A stretch of DNA of 64,000 nucleotides. Origin: Heterobilharzia americana. Taxonomy: Eukaryota; Platyhelminthes; Trematoda; Strigeidida; Schistosomatidae. A model generated the notes under the pieces. It did no database searches and was not told the DNA's origin. It saw only the letters and a list, made by a program, of their open reading frames with translations. The translations under genes were made by a program, and so were the position numbers. The stretch's first letter is position 1. Each line of letters starts with the position of its first letter. The stretch spans positions 3,596,001 to 3,660,000 of the forward strand of contig OX104130.1 of the NCBI GenBank assembly GCA_944470555.2, written 5' to 3'. Shown one piece after another: positions 1 through 11,824 of this stretch.

Positions 1-1316
1 ATACATACATACATACATACATACATACATACATACATACATACATACATACATACATACATACATACATACATACATACATACATACATACATACATAC
101 ATACATACATACATACATACATACATACATACATACATACATACATACATACATACATACATACATACATACATACATACATACATACATACATACATAC
201 ATACATACATACATACATACATACATACATACATACATACATACATACATACATACATACATACATACATACATACATACATACATACATACATACATAC
301 ATACATACATACATACATACATACATACATACATACATACATACATACATACATACATACATACATACATACATACATACATACATACATACATACATAC
401 ATACATACATACATACATACATACATACATACATACATACATACATACATACATACATACATACATACATACATACATACATACATACATACATACATAC
501 ATACATACATACATACATACATACATACATACATACATACATACATACATACATACATACATACATACATACATACATACATACATACATACATACATAC
601 ATACATACATACATACATACATACATACATACATACATACATACATACATACATACATACATACATACATACATACATACATACATACATACATACATAC
701 ATACATACATACATACATACATACATACATACATACATACATACATACATACATACATACATACATACATACATACATACATACATACATACATACATAC
801 ATACATACATACATACATACATACATACATACATACATACATACATACATACATACATACATACATACATACATACATACATACATACATACATACATAC
901 ATACATACATACATACATACATACATACATACATACATACATACATACATACATACATACATACATACATACATACATACATACATACATACATACATAC
1001 ATACATACATACATACATACATACATACATACATACATACATACATACATACATACATACATACATACATACATACATACATACATACATACATACATAC
1101 ATACATACATACATACATACATACATACATACATACATACATACATACATACATACATACATACATACATACATACATACATACATACATACATACGTAC
1201 ATACATACATACATACATACATACATACATACATACATACATACATACATACATACATGCATACATACATACATGCATACATACATACATACATACATAC
1301 ATACATACATACATAC
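1..1316. repeat. (ATAC)n tetranucleotide microsatellite
   Basis: The window opens inside a tetranucleotide array. It is uninterrupted from 1 to 1196 (299 units), then has single-base changes near 1197, 1259 and 1275 before it decays at about 1316. The left end is outside the window, so the real array may be longer. The decayed units lie only at the right edge, as expected when slippage homogenises the interior. No gene is visible in it. Confidence 0.99.
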
Positions 1317-3224
1317 ACACACAAACAGATAAATACACTTTATGTATTCGAGTTTTGAAGTGATGAAAACAGAAAGGGTATACGCTTAAATAGCTAATCC
1401 ATTTCTCTATCTATACACCCCACTGAATTTGTAATAAGTTCATGAGATTAACATTTTGAAAGCATTCCTCCACTACATACTAATCAGTGATTCTATGATA
1501 GTCTTATCTTTGGCTGATTTTATTTTCTTGCCTCGAATGCCAGTTAAATATCCTGGTATTTTATTTTTTAAGCAATAAAATGCATGTCATCTTAATTCTA
1601 TTTCAAGGTTGTTCAGATTATCAATAATTAAGCATGAATATAAAAGTATACAGAGAGAAAGTATTTTCAGTTAGTTTTTCGTGTTGATTACCTTCCATCG
1701 CTTGATGATTGTTTGGTTTAATCATTTCACTATAGATTGTTGTTCAATAATATTCAAACTGGTTGTGTATATGCTTTCTGTCTGTTAAGACTTGTCAATT
1801 ACATGGTCTTTTTAGGATTATTGTAACGCTAAATAAGGAAGACTTATATAGCTGGGAGTGAAATAACATAGGTCAGAGAGGAGTATGCTATTTTGGGGGT
1901 TGACCTTCTCTAACCCCACACTTTACACAGAGAATGTGTAATCTGCAGGAAATACCTTACTGCTAGCATATTCCTGTCCAGTTAGCAGTATGACTTCACC
2001 CTGGAACCTCCATCATAGCGTAGAAAATGACACTCTAACATCAACTGCTTTTCGTTCAACCACTATCCAACTAACCTTTCTAGTATGGTAGGACATCGAG
2101 AGAACAAGCGTTCTAGCCATTGAAACTTTTCGAATCACTGTTATATACTATCCCATTCATCACATCAAAGTAGCAGTAAGGTAAAATTTTCACTCATCAA
2201 CTTTTAGTCTTACTCATGACAAACAGTATGAATCCGATTAATTCTATGATTAAAGCATCCGCAACCTGCTGAATGCATCCAAGAATCCTTTAAAAAATTG
2301 GAGCATTTATTCCTAGATTTCATGACGAGGTTTCTTCTCCTGCATCTTTGAAATCTTCTATACTGTCCATCGCTTAATGATGGTGGTTCATTTCTAAAAA
2401 CATACTCTTAAAAATGCTTATGTTTGTCTACCATCTGTACAATTAACAAACAATATAGGGAAGAAGAATAATTATTTAAGAACATCTAGGTAGAAATTCG
2501 ATGGAAGCCTTGGAATTATTGACTCAGTGATATCATGTTTGCCACAATTCTTCAATACTTTTTCACTTCTCGATCTAAGAATACCTCGAGATCGTGCAAT
2601 ATTGAAATATATGTATCAAAGGTATTACTGATTGGTCACTGAAAGGTGAACAACTTTTTGATCGAATTGTGTCAGTCAGTTTGCAATGTGGTCACTAGGC
2701 TAGTTGACTCACCTTCGTGATGTACTGAGATAGATGGAGACAATTGACAGGAACCCCTGCTCGACTTAGGTCTTGTACTTTTTGCCACTTGTCGTCAGCA
2801 AGGCGTGTCTACAACCTCGACGGAAGTGATATTACGAGGTTAATTATAGCCTGAATAACTCAGTATTAACATCACTCATTGCATCACTAGTTGACACGCA
2901 TTTGAATCTCAGATGGGACATCAGTTTGTCGAGGTTACAGACGAGTGTCAACAAGCACAAAACCTTAGTGGAGCACATCTTCCTGCTGATTGCCTCCATT
3001 CGATTAATATATATCGAAGTATTGTAAAATTAGTTGTAGGATTTTCATCCTAGTTTAGTCTTTAATGCTATTCAGTTTTCAGCTACTTATCGTTGTTTTC
3101 ATGCTCATTGGGGGAAAAGATCTAAAATGCTCTCTTAGATGAAGTTCCATCCATTGAAATCAATATATAGGACCAGGGATTCGTAGACGAAGTTACAGCA
3201 TTTTTATATACAACATCCTAGAAG
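1317..3224. other. AT-rich non-coding stretch, no gene recognised
   Basis: Stops are frequent in all frames and no protein family or splice-bounded exon was recognised. No member of the repeat families defined elsewhere in the window was seen here. Confidence 0.6.
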
Positions 3225-3370
3225 TTATAATAGAGTAGCTGTGATTCACTTGTCTAGTCAATCGACGTTCAACCAGGGGTGGTGGGTTCGAACACCGCTC
3301 CACCTGCCTACATTTGAGGAAAGCCAGGTAGTAGTATTATTCGCCTTCATACAATAATTTTTCATTACAG
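3225..3370 (+). mobile_element. tRNA-like short repeat, family D
   Basis: A pol III B-box-like GGTTCGAACACC is followed by the family D body: 'ccacctgcc', a 'gccaggtagta' block, then 'ttcatacaataa'. The same order recurs at 26765, 29650, 32690 and 62585. Dispersed tRNA-derived SINEs look like this. The left boundary is approximate and the right end has decayed. Confidence 0.65.
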
Positions 3371-4214
3371 CTGTTTAACAGTATTAGACGGAAATGTACT
3401 ATTTAAGTAACCATACTATTTTTGTTTAGCGACAGTAGATTTTTTTTATGATTTTGTTCATATTTACTTATGTATGTGTAAGGTGCACTTTTGTGTTATA
3501 AACTATTTTAAAAAGTCCACTGTGTATATTTTCTATTCATGCTGTCGTTACTGATGTAGACATTAATTAATTCAGTTATACATCGATTCTCTGATTAGTA
3601 GTAGTCGGTTAGTGCAAACTAGTGATCTTATCTCTTAAGTTCTTCATTTTATTATTACTTCTCCCTGTTTAGCGCAATCACTTCAGTATTTTATTAGGCT
3701 TATACATTTTGATATAGGATGATGATTGACAGTGAAAGTAAAGTCCACATTGTGACAGAATTCTAACCAATTGACCTGTAGATTATCAAACCGACATTGC
3801 TAGACATACTTGCTGGCTACGTCTTAATTTCACTTCAGTCATCGGAAAGTTTTAGTCTGGTTGGCGTGTAAGTCAAGTCTGTGTAATACATAACCGTACA
3901 TAACAACACTAGATGCCAAAATGAAATTGATCTTAACTGAAGAGGATAGGGAATATCCATCGTATTGCTTATTTCGTAAAACTATCATTACCCAGTATGG
4001 ATAAGATCAATCTGTTTATCAAACCATAGTTGTCTCAGATAGTCGCATTAATAATCGAAGATTAAGCTTGGTTAAAATGTAACTCATATTTAACTCTGAT
4101 TTCTATAGGAAAGCGAAAATCTCTTAGAACTGACCTAGGAATCATATTCAGTCCAATCAGAGTTATTATAATGAACAGTTTTTTAGGAATTAAATTTCTC
4201 CAAAATGTTAAATA
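3371..4214. other. Non-coding stretch, no gene recognised
   Basis: No coding exon, RNA gene or recognisable repeat copy was found. The sequence is AT-rich with dense stops. Confidence 0.55.
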
Positions 4215-4675
4215 TTTAAAATTAGTTTATTAACTTCAAGATAGTATTCATCACGGACTGTGAAATCAGTTGAAGGAGAAACATTGCACAGCTGTTTCTT
4301 CTCTTCATGGTGACTCCTCAGTAGTACGTACCCACGACCTTTAGATTTCACAATATACGCGTTAAGCATTTCAACCACTGAGTCGAACGGGGTCTGATTG
4401 ATCCAAAGTTTCACGGTATAACGCTACTGTTGACATCCGCCTCACTTGTGACTTTGTTAACCCCATAGATCATTGCTTATCATTAGAACTTTGAGATGTT
4501 CATCTCAAAACATATCACTAATGAGCACTAGGCAGTAATTTACTTTGAGGTTTATAGGGATTTCATTTCTCTGCAAGGTAGTACTTATTACGTACTGGCG
4601 CATCAGTTAACGAATCATTGAGAACTGGGAAGTGGTGAACAACAGCTATTTTATCCTAGTTTAGTTGATCTTCTC
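4215..4675 (-). mobile_element. Family B hammerhead SINE, head-to-tail partial dimer
   Basis: Read on the minus strand, a partial unit (4675 to about 4540) runs straight into a fuller unit (about 4540 to 4215) in the same orientation. Both contain the end of the family B ribozyme. One site is near 4289 and the other near 4641, about 352 bases apart. The fuller unit keeps the helix core CTGAGGA and GAAA, but its cleavage triplet reads GTG, which should not cleave. The tRNA-like part is also present, with a decayed B box. The short reading frame at 4208-4414 is a by-product of this repeat, not a gene. Confidence 0.75.
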
Positions 4676-5084
4676 TTTTCATCTGTTGTTTTCCTGATGA
4701 AGGTTTCATTTAATTCACCTATGCATATAATCTTTACATAGTCTAAGTGAGTTGATCCTATCGGATTTTTATGTTATCAAAGTGTTTTTTTCTATCCATT
4801 TTGATGGTGTGTTCGCATTCAGACTAGATTTATTGACTCTACATTCAAGGTGTTGTATTCTCTTCATTGTGATGGTATTTGCTTCCTCTAAATGGATAGT
4901 CAGTAGATATGAGTAGTATAGTTTCTTCTGATGTTAGAACACTGTTCAACAGAATTTATCTGTTTATTCTTTTTTCGAATATGTCGAGTTGTAAACTCTC
5001 AACTGTCAGTGTTCACCTTGACAGACCTAAAATGTGTATACCTTATCCTTTCTGTGATGGCTTGTGTAAATGACTGAGAGTGAC

Positions 5085-5435
5085 ATGTTCATCGTGCGTT
5101 CAATAAGTCAATGAGGTTGTCAGCCTACCTTCATCGATTGAGGTGGCTTAGACGTATGACGGTGAACTAGACTCCCGATGCTAGGAGAAGTTGGATTAGG
5201 TTAGAAGAAGGCTCAGGGTGACGGGATCAAAACGTGGCACCACTTCATAAAGTCTCTGACTGCTCATTTGAGCTGTGTGTAGGAGGTGTAGACTGTCTGG
5301 TTGAGGCTTCCATATCAGTTGCTCATATCATATGACTGTGAGTAATAATTCACTGTATAGTTGGGATCCTTCAGACCGTTGTTGATATGGCTGGAAATCC
5401 TCTACACTGACGCAGATGTATTTGTGCTAGGGCCT
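5085..5435 (+). mobile_element. RTE-like family 1, 3'-end fragment
   Basis: The decayed frame reads like the C-terminal end of RTE-type ORF2, including a peptide close to HRLRWLRRM followed by the Trp-Ile-Arg-Leu-Glu region. The same DNA words (gttggattaggtt, aagtctctgac, gacgcagatgtattc) recur at 25035, 26200, 37400, 42300, 57250 and 63250. Stops and frameshifts make it non-functional. A longer copy of the same family begins just downstream. Confidence 0.8.
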
Positions 5436-5439
5436 ATAG

Positions 5440-6605
5440 TGAGATGTCCGTGGAGCTGTGCTCATCTAGTGGTGTCCGTCAAGGGTGCCCACTCTCTCCA
5501 TTCCTAGTCGATTTCATCATAGATATTCTTATGGAGGTCTCCCTTTCGTCACCCGACTACACACAGACTTTGACCTAACTACGGGGGGATTTTTGTTAGG
5601 TCTAGAGTACGCAAATGACATAGTACTGTTAGGTGAAGACGCTGACAAGATGCAGAGTCTTATGGACACAGTGGCAATTTGAGAATGTTTGGGTTGCGTT
5701 TCTCACCACCCAAATGCAAATTGTTGCTCCAGGATTGGTCCCAAACGGTGCCTTGGCTAACAATAGAAAGTGTAGTGGTTGAGTGTGTCGACCGCTTCAC
5801 TTACCTGGAAGTGGAATCAGCCCTGGTGGGTCAGTTGCCGACGAAATCTCTGCACGAATACAAAAAGCCCGACTGGCTTTTGCCAACTGACACCATCTGT
5901 GGTGTGACCGCAATATCCGATTGTTTATTAAGAGTAATACACAACAGTCCGCTCCGTTCTACTATATCGCTGTGAAACATGGCCATTGAAGGTGGAAGAT
6001 ATGAGAAGGCTTCAGGTGTTTGACCACCGTTGACTTCATAGTAAATACCGTATTCCGTGGGGTCACCACATGAGTAATGCAGAAGTCAGGTGTAGAGTTT
6101 TAGGGAGAAGAGGCGAGTTCGTTGACACGGTTGTGAACCTTCATCGACTAAGATGGTTGAGACGTGTTATGTATGTCTAGTTGCCGTCTGCCTCGTCACA
6201 CAACGTTAGATGAAGTAGTTCAGGCTAGAAAAAGGCTCGACGTGGCAGACTAAATTATCGCATCAGTACAAGAAGTCGCTGAGTGTTGGTTTGAGCCATG
6301 TGGGGGAGGGGTGCAGATTAGCCGGTTGGGGGTCCTCAGGACAGGAGGTTGGAGACTAGGTGATATGGCTCAGAACCGATGTAAGTGGCGCAGATATATA
6401 CACACATTGTCTTCATCTTAACGATGCTATACCGAATCTCACCACTTTTCTCATTCTTGCTTCATCTCATTTAGTACTTTATATTTCTTTTGACTGGATT
6501 TTCTTTTCTTCATCTTCCACTTTACTGCCTTTTTACTTGATGTACTGATATGAAGTGTGACAACTCGGAGCGTTATGCAGAATTACATGGTCCTATGTTG
6601 ATTCA
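5440..6605 (+). pseudogene. RTE-like family 1 reverse transcriptase, truncated and frameshifted
   Basis: This is a 5'-truncated non-LTR retrotransposon. The decayed protein begins with the RT fingers/palm motif GVRQGCPLSPFL, passes a Leu-Glu-Tyr-Ala-Asn-Asp palm box (positions near 5607-5621), then the conserved block MFGLRFSPPKCKLLLQDW and a TYLE/TYLG segment. The 3' end has the C-terminal region and an AT-rich tail near 6600. Endonuclease and the N-terminal RT are missing. The catalytic box reads YAND instead of the usual YADD. At least two frameshifts separate the blocks, so it cannot make an enzyme. The closest copy in the window is at 60370-61095. Confidence 0.9.
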
Positions 6606-6689
6606 AAAGCTTGAATATTTTGCATAATCTTTATTATTTGTTTACCAGTTTGAATTATAATCATATCTGCTTTGAATTCGTGGGGTATA

Positions 6690-7025
6690 TGGGGATTTAG
6701 TGATTTTTAAAGTTGGTATTCATTATGGACTGGAAGCACTGGACAGCTGTTTCATCCTAGTATGAGACTGTTCAGCAGTGCGTACCCATGACCCTGTCCA
6801 CCAAGGGTCGAGCCCAGAACTCTCAGGTTCCGTGGTCAGCACGTCGTGAAATGAGAGAAGTAGGAAATACGGACTATTAGATTCCGATCCACTGGCTCAA
6901 TGGTAATGTGCTGGTTATGGAGGCTGAAGGTCATGGGTGCGCGGTGCTGAGGAGTCCCACACAAGGATGAAACAGCTGTCCAGTGCTCTCCCAACTGACA
7001 TCAGTCTATAGTGAATACCGACTTG
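6690..7025. mobile_element. Family B SINE inverted pair
   Basis: A minus-strand copy (about 6690-6850) is followed by a plus-strand copy (about 6880-7025), giving a head-to-head inverted repeat. Each arm holds a tRNA-like part and a ribozyme motif. The minus ribozyme has a core change (CTGAACA), while the plus ribozyme at 6939-6990 keeps the core. The arms end in the shared 3' block 'ctgacatcagtctatagtg'. Confidence 0.8.
6939..6990 (+). ncRNA. Hammerhead ribozyme, type I, family B (core intact)
   Basis: The conserved core is complete: CTGAGGA at 6947-6953, GAAA at 6969-6972 and cleavage triplet GTC at 6978-6980, so predicted cleavage is between 6980 and 6981. Helix II pairs GTCC with GGAT (one G-U). 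Helix III is very short: ACA with TGT and a two-base loop. Helix I pairs GCGGTG with CAGTGC, with one wobble and one mismatch. Short helix III is typical of retroelement-associated type I hammerheads, which are thought to act as dimers. It differs from the family A ribozymes in helix I and III. Activity is predicted, not shown. Confidence 0.75.
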
Positions 7026-7392
7026 ACTTATCTGTTTTGATTGAATGACGGTGGAAGATCTCTGGTCAGTTGATATGCCTATGCATGCATTTTCGCATTG
7101 ATGACAGACAAGCGCACAAACTAGGTGATGGCAGTCTCATGCCATGAAATGCATATTTTGTTGCTTCCCATGGTAACACATACAGATGCACATGTAACAG
7201 ATTTATGCGCCATATATATTTGGATGTGTCTTCGTTCAGATATCATAAAGTTGTTAGGCAGTAATACCCTGGTCCTATGTTGACTTGGGTGGATGGACAA
7301 CTACCCATAACGGTAATATACTTTTAAATTGGCTTAGTTACACTCTGTTGTTGGTTGTCTTTCTTTAAAATGAAGTGATTTTCAGGTTTCTG

Positions 7393-7446
<54 letters not shown>

Positions 7447-8110
7447 CATAAATAATGAGTTGTAGTTGTTGAGACAGTAGCACTAACTTGACTCCAGCGC
7501 ATAGTGAAGTGTGTTGCTTTACAAGCTGCCACCTTGTCGAAACTTCATGCAGTTACCATTAGATTGAAGTATTATTACTTTGAAAGTAGTTAGGTGCCTT
7601 TCCAGACCAAATGATTGTAATAGTCATTTTAGTAGTAACGCACAACTCAAAAATAATGTACATTGAAGACATTAAACAGGATTTAGTGTCTTGAGTATCA
7701 TTTCTTATATCACATGGTCATGAGTTGATCTGAGTCAGACCACTGCAACCATCCAAAACGGAACTGAATTTTTGAAAAGTGAAAAATAGGGCTACAATTT
7801 CAGAAAACTTTGAGGCTGGTCAACTGTAGAGGGTTGTCAAACTTCAGCAAAACTTATCCATAGCAGTGCATGCCTTTTCATTGGGCGCTTAACATTTATC
7901 AGATTAGTGGAACACTGTTTCGAGTTTACAAGTTAATAAAGTGAACAAATCAAATTTCCCGTTATTTTATTATGCTAGAAAGTGATTTTGGTGATATGTG
8001 TGTGTGTGTATGTCTGTAGATCTTGACAGGCCGGATACACACCAACCCTACCCCTTCCCTGCCAAAAAAGTATTCATCCGTAGTCACGCTCGTGCGATTT
8101 TGAAATAATG
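7026..8110. other. Non-coding stretch with a (GT)n array
   Basis: No gene recognised. A (TG)n array of about 50 bases occupies 7395-7445. Short runs of GT recur near 8000. Confidence 0.6.
7395..7445. repeat. (TG)n dinucleotide microsatellite
   Basis: About 25 uninterrupted TG units. Confidence 0.97.
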
Positions 8111-8170
8111 GGAGAATATTTGTAGCTCAGGTGGTTGTATTGTGTTCTCTGAGCTAGTTTGTTTAACCCA
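8111..8170 (+). repeat. Fragment of the foldback repeat found at 31225-31440
   Basis: The words 'gagaatatttgtagctcagg' and 'attgtgttctctgagct' occur in the same order at 31225-31290. Only the left end of that repeat is present here. The element class is unknown. Confidence 0.6.
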
Positions 8171-8264
8171 GCTCAGACAGTCTAGTCATATTATTTGAAT
8201 ATGCCACTGTAGGCTATACAGTTGAAATTTAGCCAGTCAGATGTATTTGGTCTTCAGAAATTAA

Positions 8265-8570
8265 TAGATCAGTGATATGCTTCGAGATGAATATCTCGGA
8301 GTTCTAATGAAAAGCCGTGATCTGCGAGGCCAACCAAATCACAGGTAAAGTAGATGCTAACAGAACACCTTGGTGGATAGTCGCATTATACCGTGAAACT
8401 GTCGGATTATTGAACTCCGTTTGACCCAGTGGTTGAATGCTTAACTCGTACACTGTGAAACCTGAAGGTTGTGGATGCGTACTACTGTGGAGTCCCATAC
8501 AGGGACGAAGCAGCTATGCAGTGTCTTTCCTTCAACTGATGTCACAGTCCGTGATAAGCACAACCACAAA
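8265..8570 (+). mobile_element. Family B hammerhead SINE, near full length
   Basis: It contains the upstream block 'cttcgagatgaatatctcgg', the tRNA-like part (A-box-like 'cagtggttgaatgcttaac') and the ribozyme region near 8490. It ends in 'caactgatgtcacagtccgt'. The ribozyme core has decayed (CTGTGGA, and GAAG for GAAA). Confidence 0.75.
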
Positions 8571-9884
8571 TTCCAAACCACATTTTAATTCTTATTTCTT
8601 TATGGCGTAATTTGAAATTTGTTTATTAGCAATCGATGTAATTCACAATTGGTTCACTATTCTGTTCTATGCATAAAATGCATCTCTTTTCTCTCCAGGA
8701 GTTAATTACCTGTTGTTTTCAGATACATTCCTCTTCTATTTCTATTTTTTTACACACAAATCCTTGTATTTATTCCCTGTGTCATTCGATAAACCGATCA
8801 GAACTTTTCACTTCAAAGCTAGAATTCAGGGCTAATGATGGAGAGTCACGTTGGAAGTATCTTACAGATACTGAATACCTTGAATTAAACACAAACTGAA
8901 ATTAATACTTAACTGTAAATGGTAGTGAAGGTTTTGCTTCATTGTTTTATTTGTTTGTGCAAAACACAAATTTTCTCAACATGCTTAGAAAACATACCAG
9001 AATCATTAGCACTGAAACTGAAATCCACTCAACAATTTATTGCATACTCGTTTAGCAAGCTATGAGCCACGCATATTCTATGCTCAATAATGATACTACT
9101 ACCTGACTGTCCAAACCTTGGTTTGACTAAGATAACCATGGTCTCTTTACTCCATGGGCAGACAAACCACATAGCTCGAAACCCACATTCAACTAACCGT
9201 CATCCAGTATGAATAATACGAGTTTGTCAAACCTTAGCTATGTCATTTAGTCAATACTGATTAACATTATAAGACTTAGCTTATTGAACAGTACCTAAAA
9301 AGTTATATATAGCATTATAGTTCATTGACTTATATTTCCCCTATACGTCAGTAAATTCTGTCTCAACACTTTTTTAAAAAGTAATATTTATGAATATTAA
9401 GGTGAAAGTAATATACTGTTTCTGAAGTTTAAGTTCATAATTGCCATTCATGGCATTTTCTTTACATGTTAAACTATTTTTCCGCCTTTCCAACTCTTAT
9501 CCTTTTGTGTATGTATGACCTCAATGAACGTAAATCATTTGGTGAAGTAAACAGGTCGGATTTAATTCATATCCTTCCCCTCCTCCTACCACCCCGTCTC
9601 CAGATTTCTTCTCCCCCCCTCTCCCATCTCTCTCTGTAGTCTGTACCTTGGCCTTTTCACCTTGTTAACACAGATTATAATGACTGACTGATTCGCGTTT
9701 TCGTAGAAGTCAATGAAGGCTACTGTTGTGGCCTGATTATGTAGGTAGCTGGTATAGTCAAGTGCAAACGCACAGCAGTGTAGGGGATATTTATTAATAT
9801 GTGTAATCTTCTCTGGTTGTAATACTGGATTGAATTACTTAACATCTGCTGACAGATGGATGTCTTGATACTGCCCGAATATTC
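8571..9884. other. AT-rich non-coding stretch, no gene recognised
   Basis: The 76-codon frame at 8669-8899 shows no family resemblance and no splice context, so it is treated as chance. A C/T-rich patch lies near 9570-9640. Confidence 0.55.
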
Positions 9885-10080
9885 ATCATGTTATATGTGG
9901 TTGGACGCAAAACGCGCGTTTCGTCCTATTTCGGAACTACTCGCCAACTGGATGTACTTCTATCCCAGTGAATGATGGTACTTCCACTGAGATCGGAACC
10001 CAGTACCCATTGTTTCTAACATCAACACTTTTTCCGGTAGGCCACTGAGGCATTAGAGCTACCTTTTGTGCAAGGGATAT
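9885..10080 (-). mobile_element. Family A hammerhead SINE (decayed core)
   Basis: On the minus strand it runs from 'cagtggcctaccgg' through the tRNA-like B box (gttccgatctc) to a ribozyme region at about 9905-9965. The core reads TTGGCGA instead of CTGANGA. The GAAA and the GC-rich helix III remain. It is probably inactive. Confidence 0.75.
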
Positions 10081-11334
10081 ATGCTGTTGTTATATGGAAT
10101 CTAATTGCTCGACCTATGTTTGCTAATGTTTATCGTTTTCATATTAATTGACTATAGACGTCACGACTACGATTTTCAACGAGGTAGAAAGATTATAGTT
10201 TTTCTATTAAAATTTTTTGGATGAGAATTACTGATGGTTTTAATTTACTACTGGGATTTTTCAAGACAGCATACTGTTCTGTTAAATGCGTAAGACCCTT
10301 CAGTAAGCGGTGAAAATCACTTTCAATGATAATCCATTTGGTAGTTGTAAGTTTATAACTACCGGTATTTAGTTTATATAGTGATTAATGTTAATTGTTT
10401 GGACATACAAGTGAACGCTGTTTCTCATCCATTTTACTGTATTGTCCTCTGTATACTTTCCAGTGATCACTTATGCAATTTATCATTGCATTTTATTGTC
10501 ATTCAGTTCAACATCTAGGATATCTTCAGTAAACGCAAGCATTTGACGAATGTTATCTTCCAGCTGTGTCACTCTTCAATGGTAGCTCCTCTAAGTGTGA
10601 ACAGCCTTTAAGTTGACTTTATAAACTATCAAGCGAATTCCATTATGAATGTGTTTATACATGTATCCTGTATTCTGAATGAATTGTTACCTATTTTAAC
10701 TTATATGACTTATGAGCTGATAAAGGTCATCATTTGGTAATCTCAGTTGTATAGCTGACCGAGTGTGTGTGTGTGTGTGTGTGTGTACCTCCTACGTTGT
10801 AAGTTATCAATGGTTGAGGAGGAAATTATGTCACATGTTATCTCCTGACATCTGTTTACTTTTTTTTTCTACCAGTGTGATGTTCTTCCTACTATTGATT
10901 TTCTTTTTGTCTTACTCTGTTTATATGTATTGTTAGATAGTCTGACAAGTTGAATCAATGCATTCTTGTCGTCATGTTCTGTATTGTTTCCCCTATAGTC
11001 TGTTTGTTTTACATTCATACACATATGATTCCCATGGTATTCTACTATGTTAAAACAATCCACCTATCGGTTAAAAATCAATCTTTTAATAAAATCAGTT
11101 TTATCTTGTCAAAGTATGTTGATTACATTGTTCCCCTATCATACAAATAATAAATTATTTCTGTGAGATTTATATATATATATCCTATATCATTGCTTAT
11201 CTTTTTTTTCTTTAACTGATTTCTGTTACAGTGCAATGTGGTATGCAATGTACACAGACACGCTAACAGCAAACAGATGTAGGATGTGTACATATATAAA
11301 TATATATCAGTTTTAATTATGTGACTGCGATGAA
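10081..11334. other. Non-coding stretch, no gene recognised
   Basis: It holds a (GT)n run at 10762-10788 and a short T-rich tract near 10860. The overlapping frames at 10869-11150 on both strands have no support as genes. Confidence 0.6.
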
Positions 11335-11784
11335 GTCGTGGTTTGATAGATTGGTATTATTTATACTGAGTGATGGTTGGTTGAAGGTGAAATGAAGATT
11401 TCGGCTACAGTAGAATTCAAACCGGTGACCTCCGACTCACAGACAATGTGATATACGTACCAACTGGGCTGCAAGATCCAGCTGTTGGTTGACTAGATTT
11501 CAGTTTCACTTTAATCACCAATACAAGCCTGTCAGAGTATAGCTATCTCACTCAGATAATCAAACTAATGATCAGTATGAAACTCCCTTTCTCGAATTCA
11601 CTTGACAGTCGGACAAAATCCTTGGTAACTGGTTGAAGTGAAGTAAAAATGCGGTGAGCCATCAATCAGGTCTCATATCTCAGTTGGTAGAGCAACGGGC
11701 CGGTAACCTGGAAGTAACCCACTCGAATCCTGCTGCAACCCAGATTTCTATTTCACTTTCAACTGACCATCACTCAGTATCAGC

Positions 11785-11790
<6 letters not shown>
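11335..11790. mobile_element. Family C tRNA-like SINE, inverted pair
   Basis: A minus-strand copy (about 11335-11510) and a plus-strand copy (about 11600-11785) face each other. The plus copy keeps a clear A box (tctcagttggtagagcaac) and a B-box-like 'actcgaatcctg'. Both end in the family C tail, a 'tttcactttcaa...atcactcagtat' block. Acceptor-stem pairing is absent, so these are tRNA-derived repeats rather than tRNA genes. Confidence 0.8.

Positions 11791-11822
<32 letters not shown>
11788..11822. repeat. (ATT)n trinucleotide microsatellite
   Basis: About 11 uninterrupted TTA/ATT units directly follow the family C copy. Microsatellites often seed at SINE 3' ends. Confidence 0.95.
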
Positions 11823-11824
11823 TA

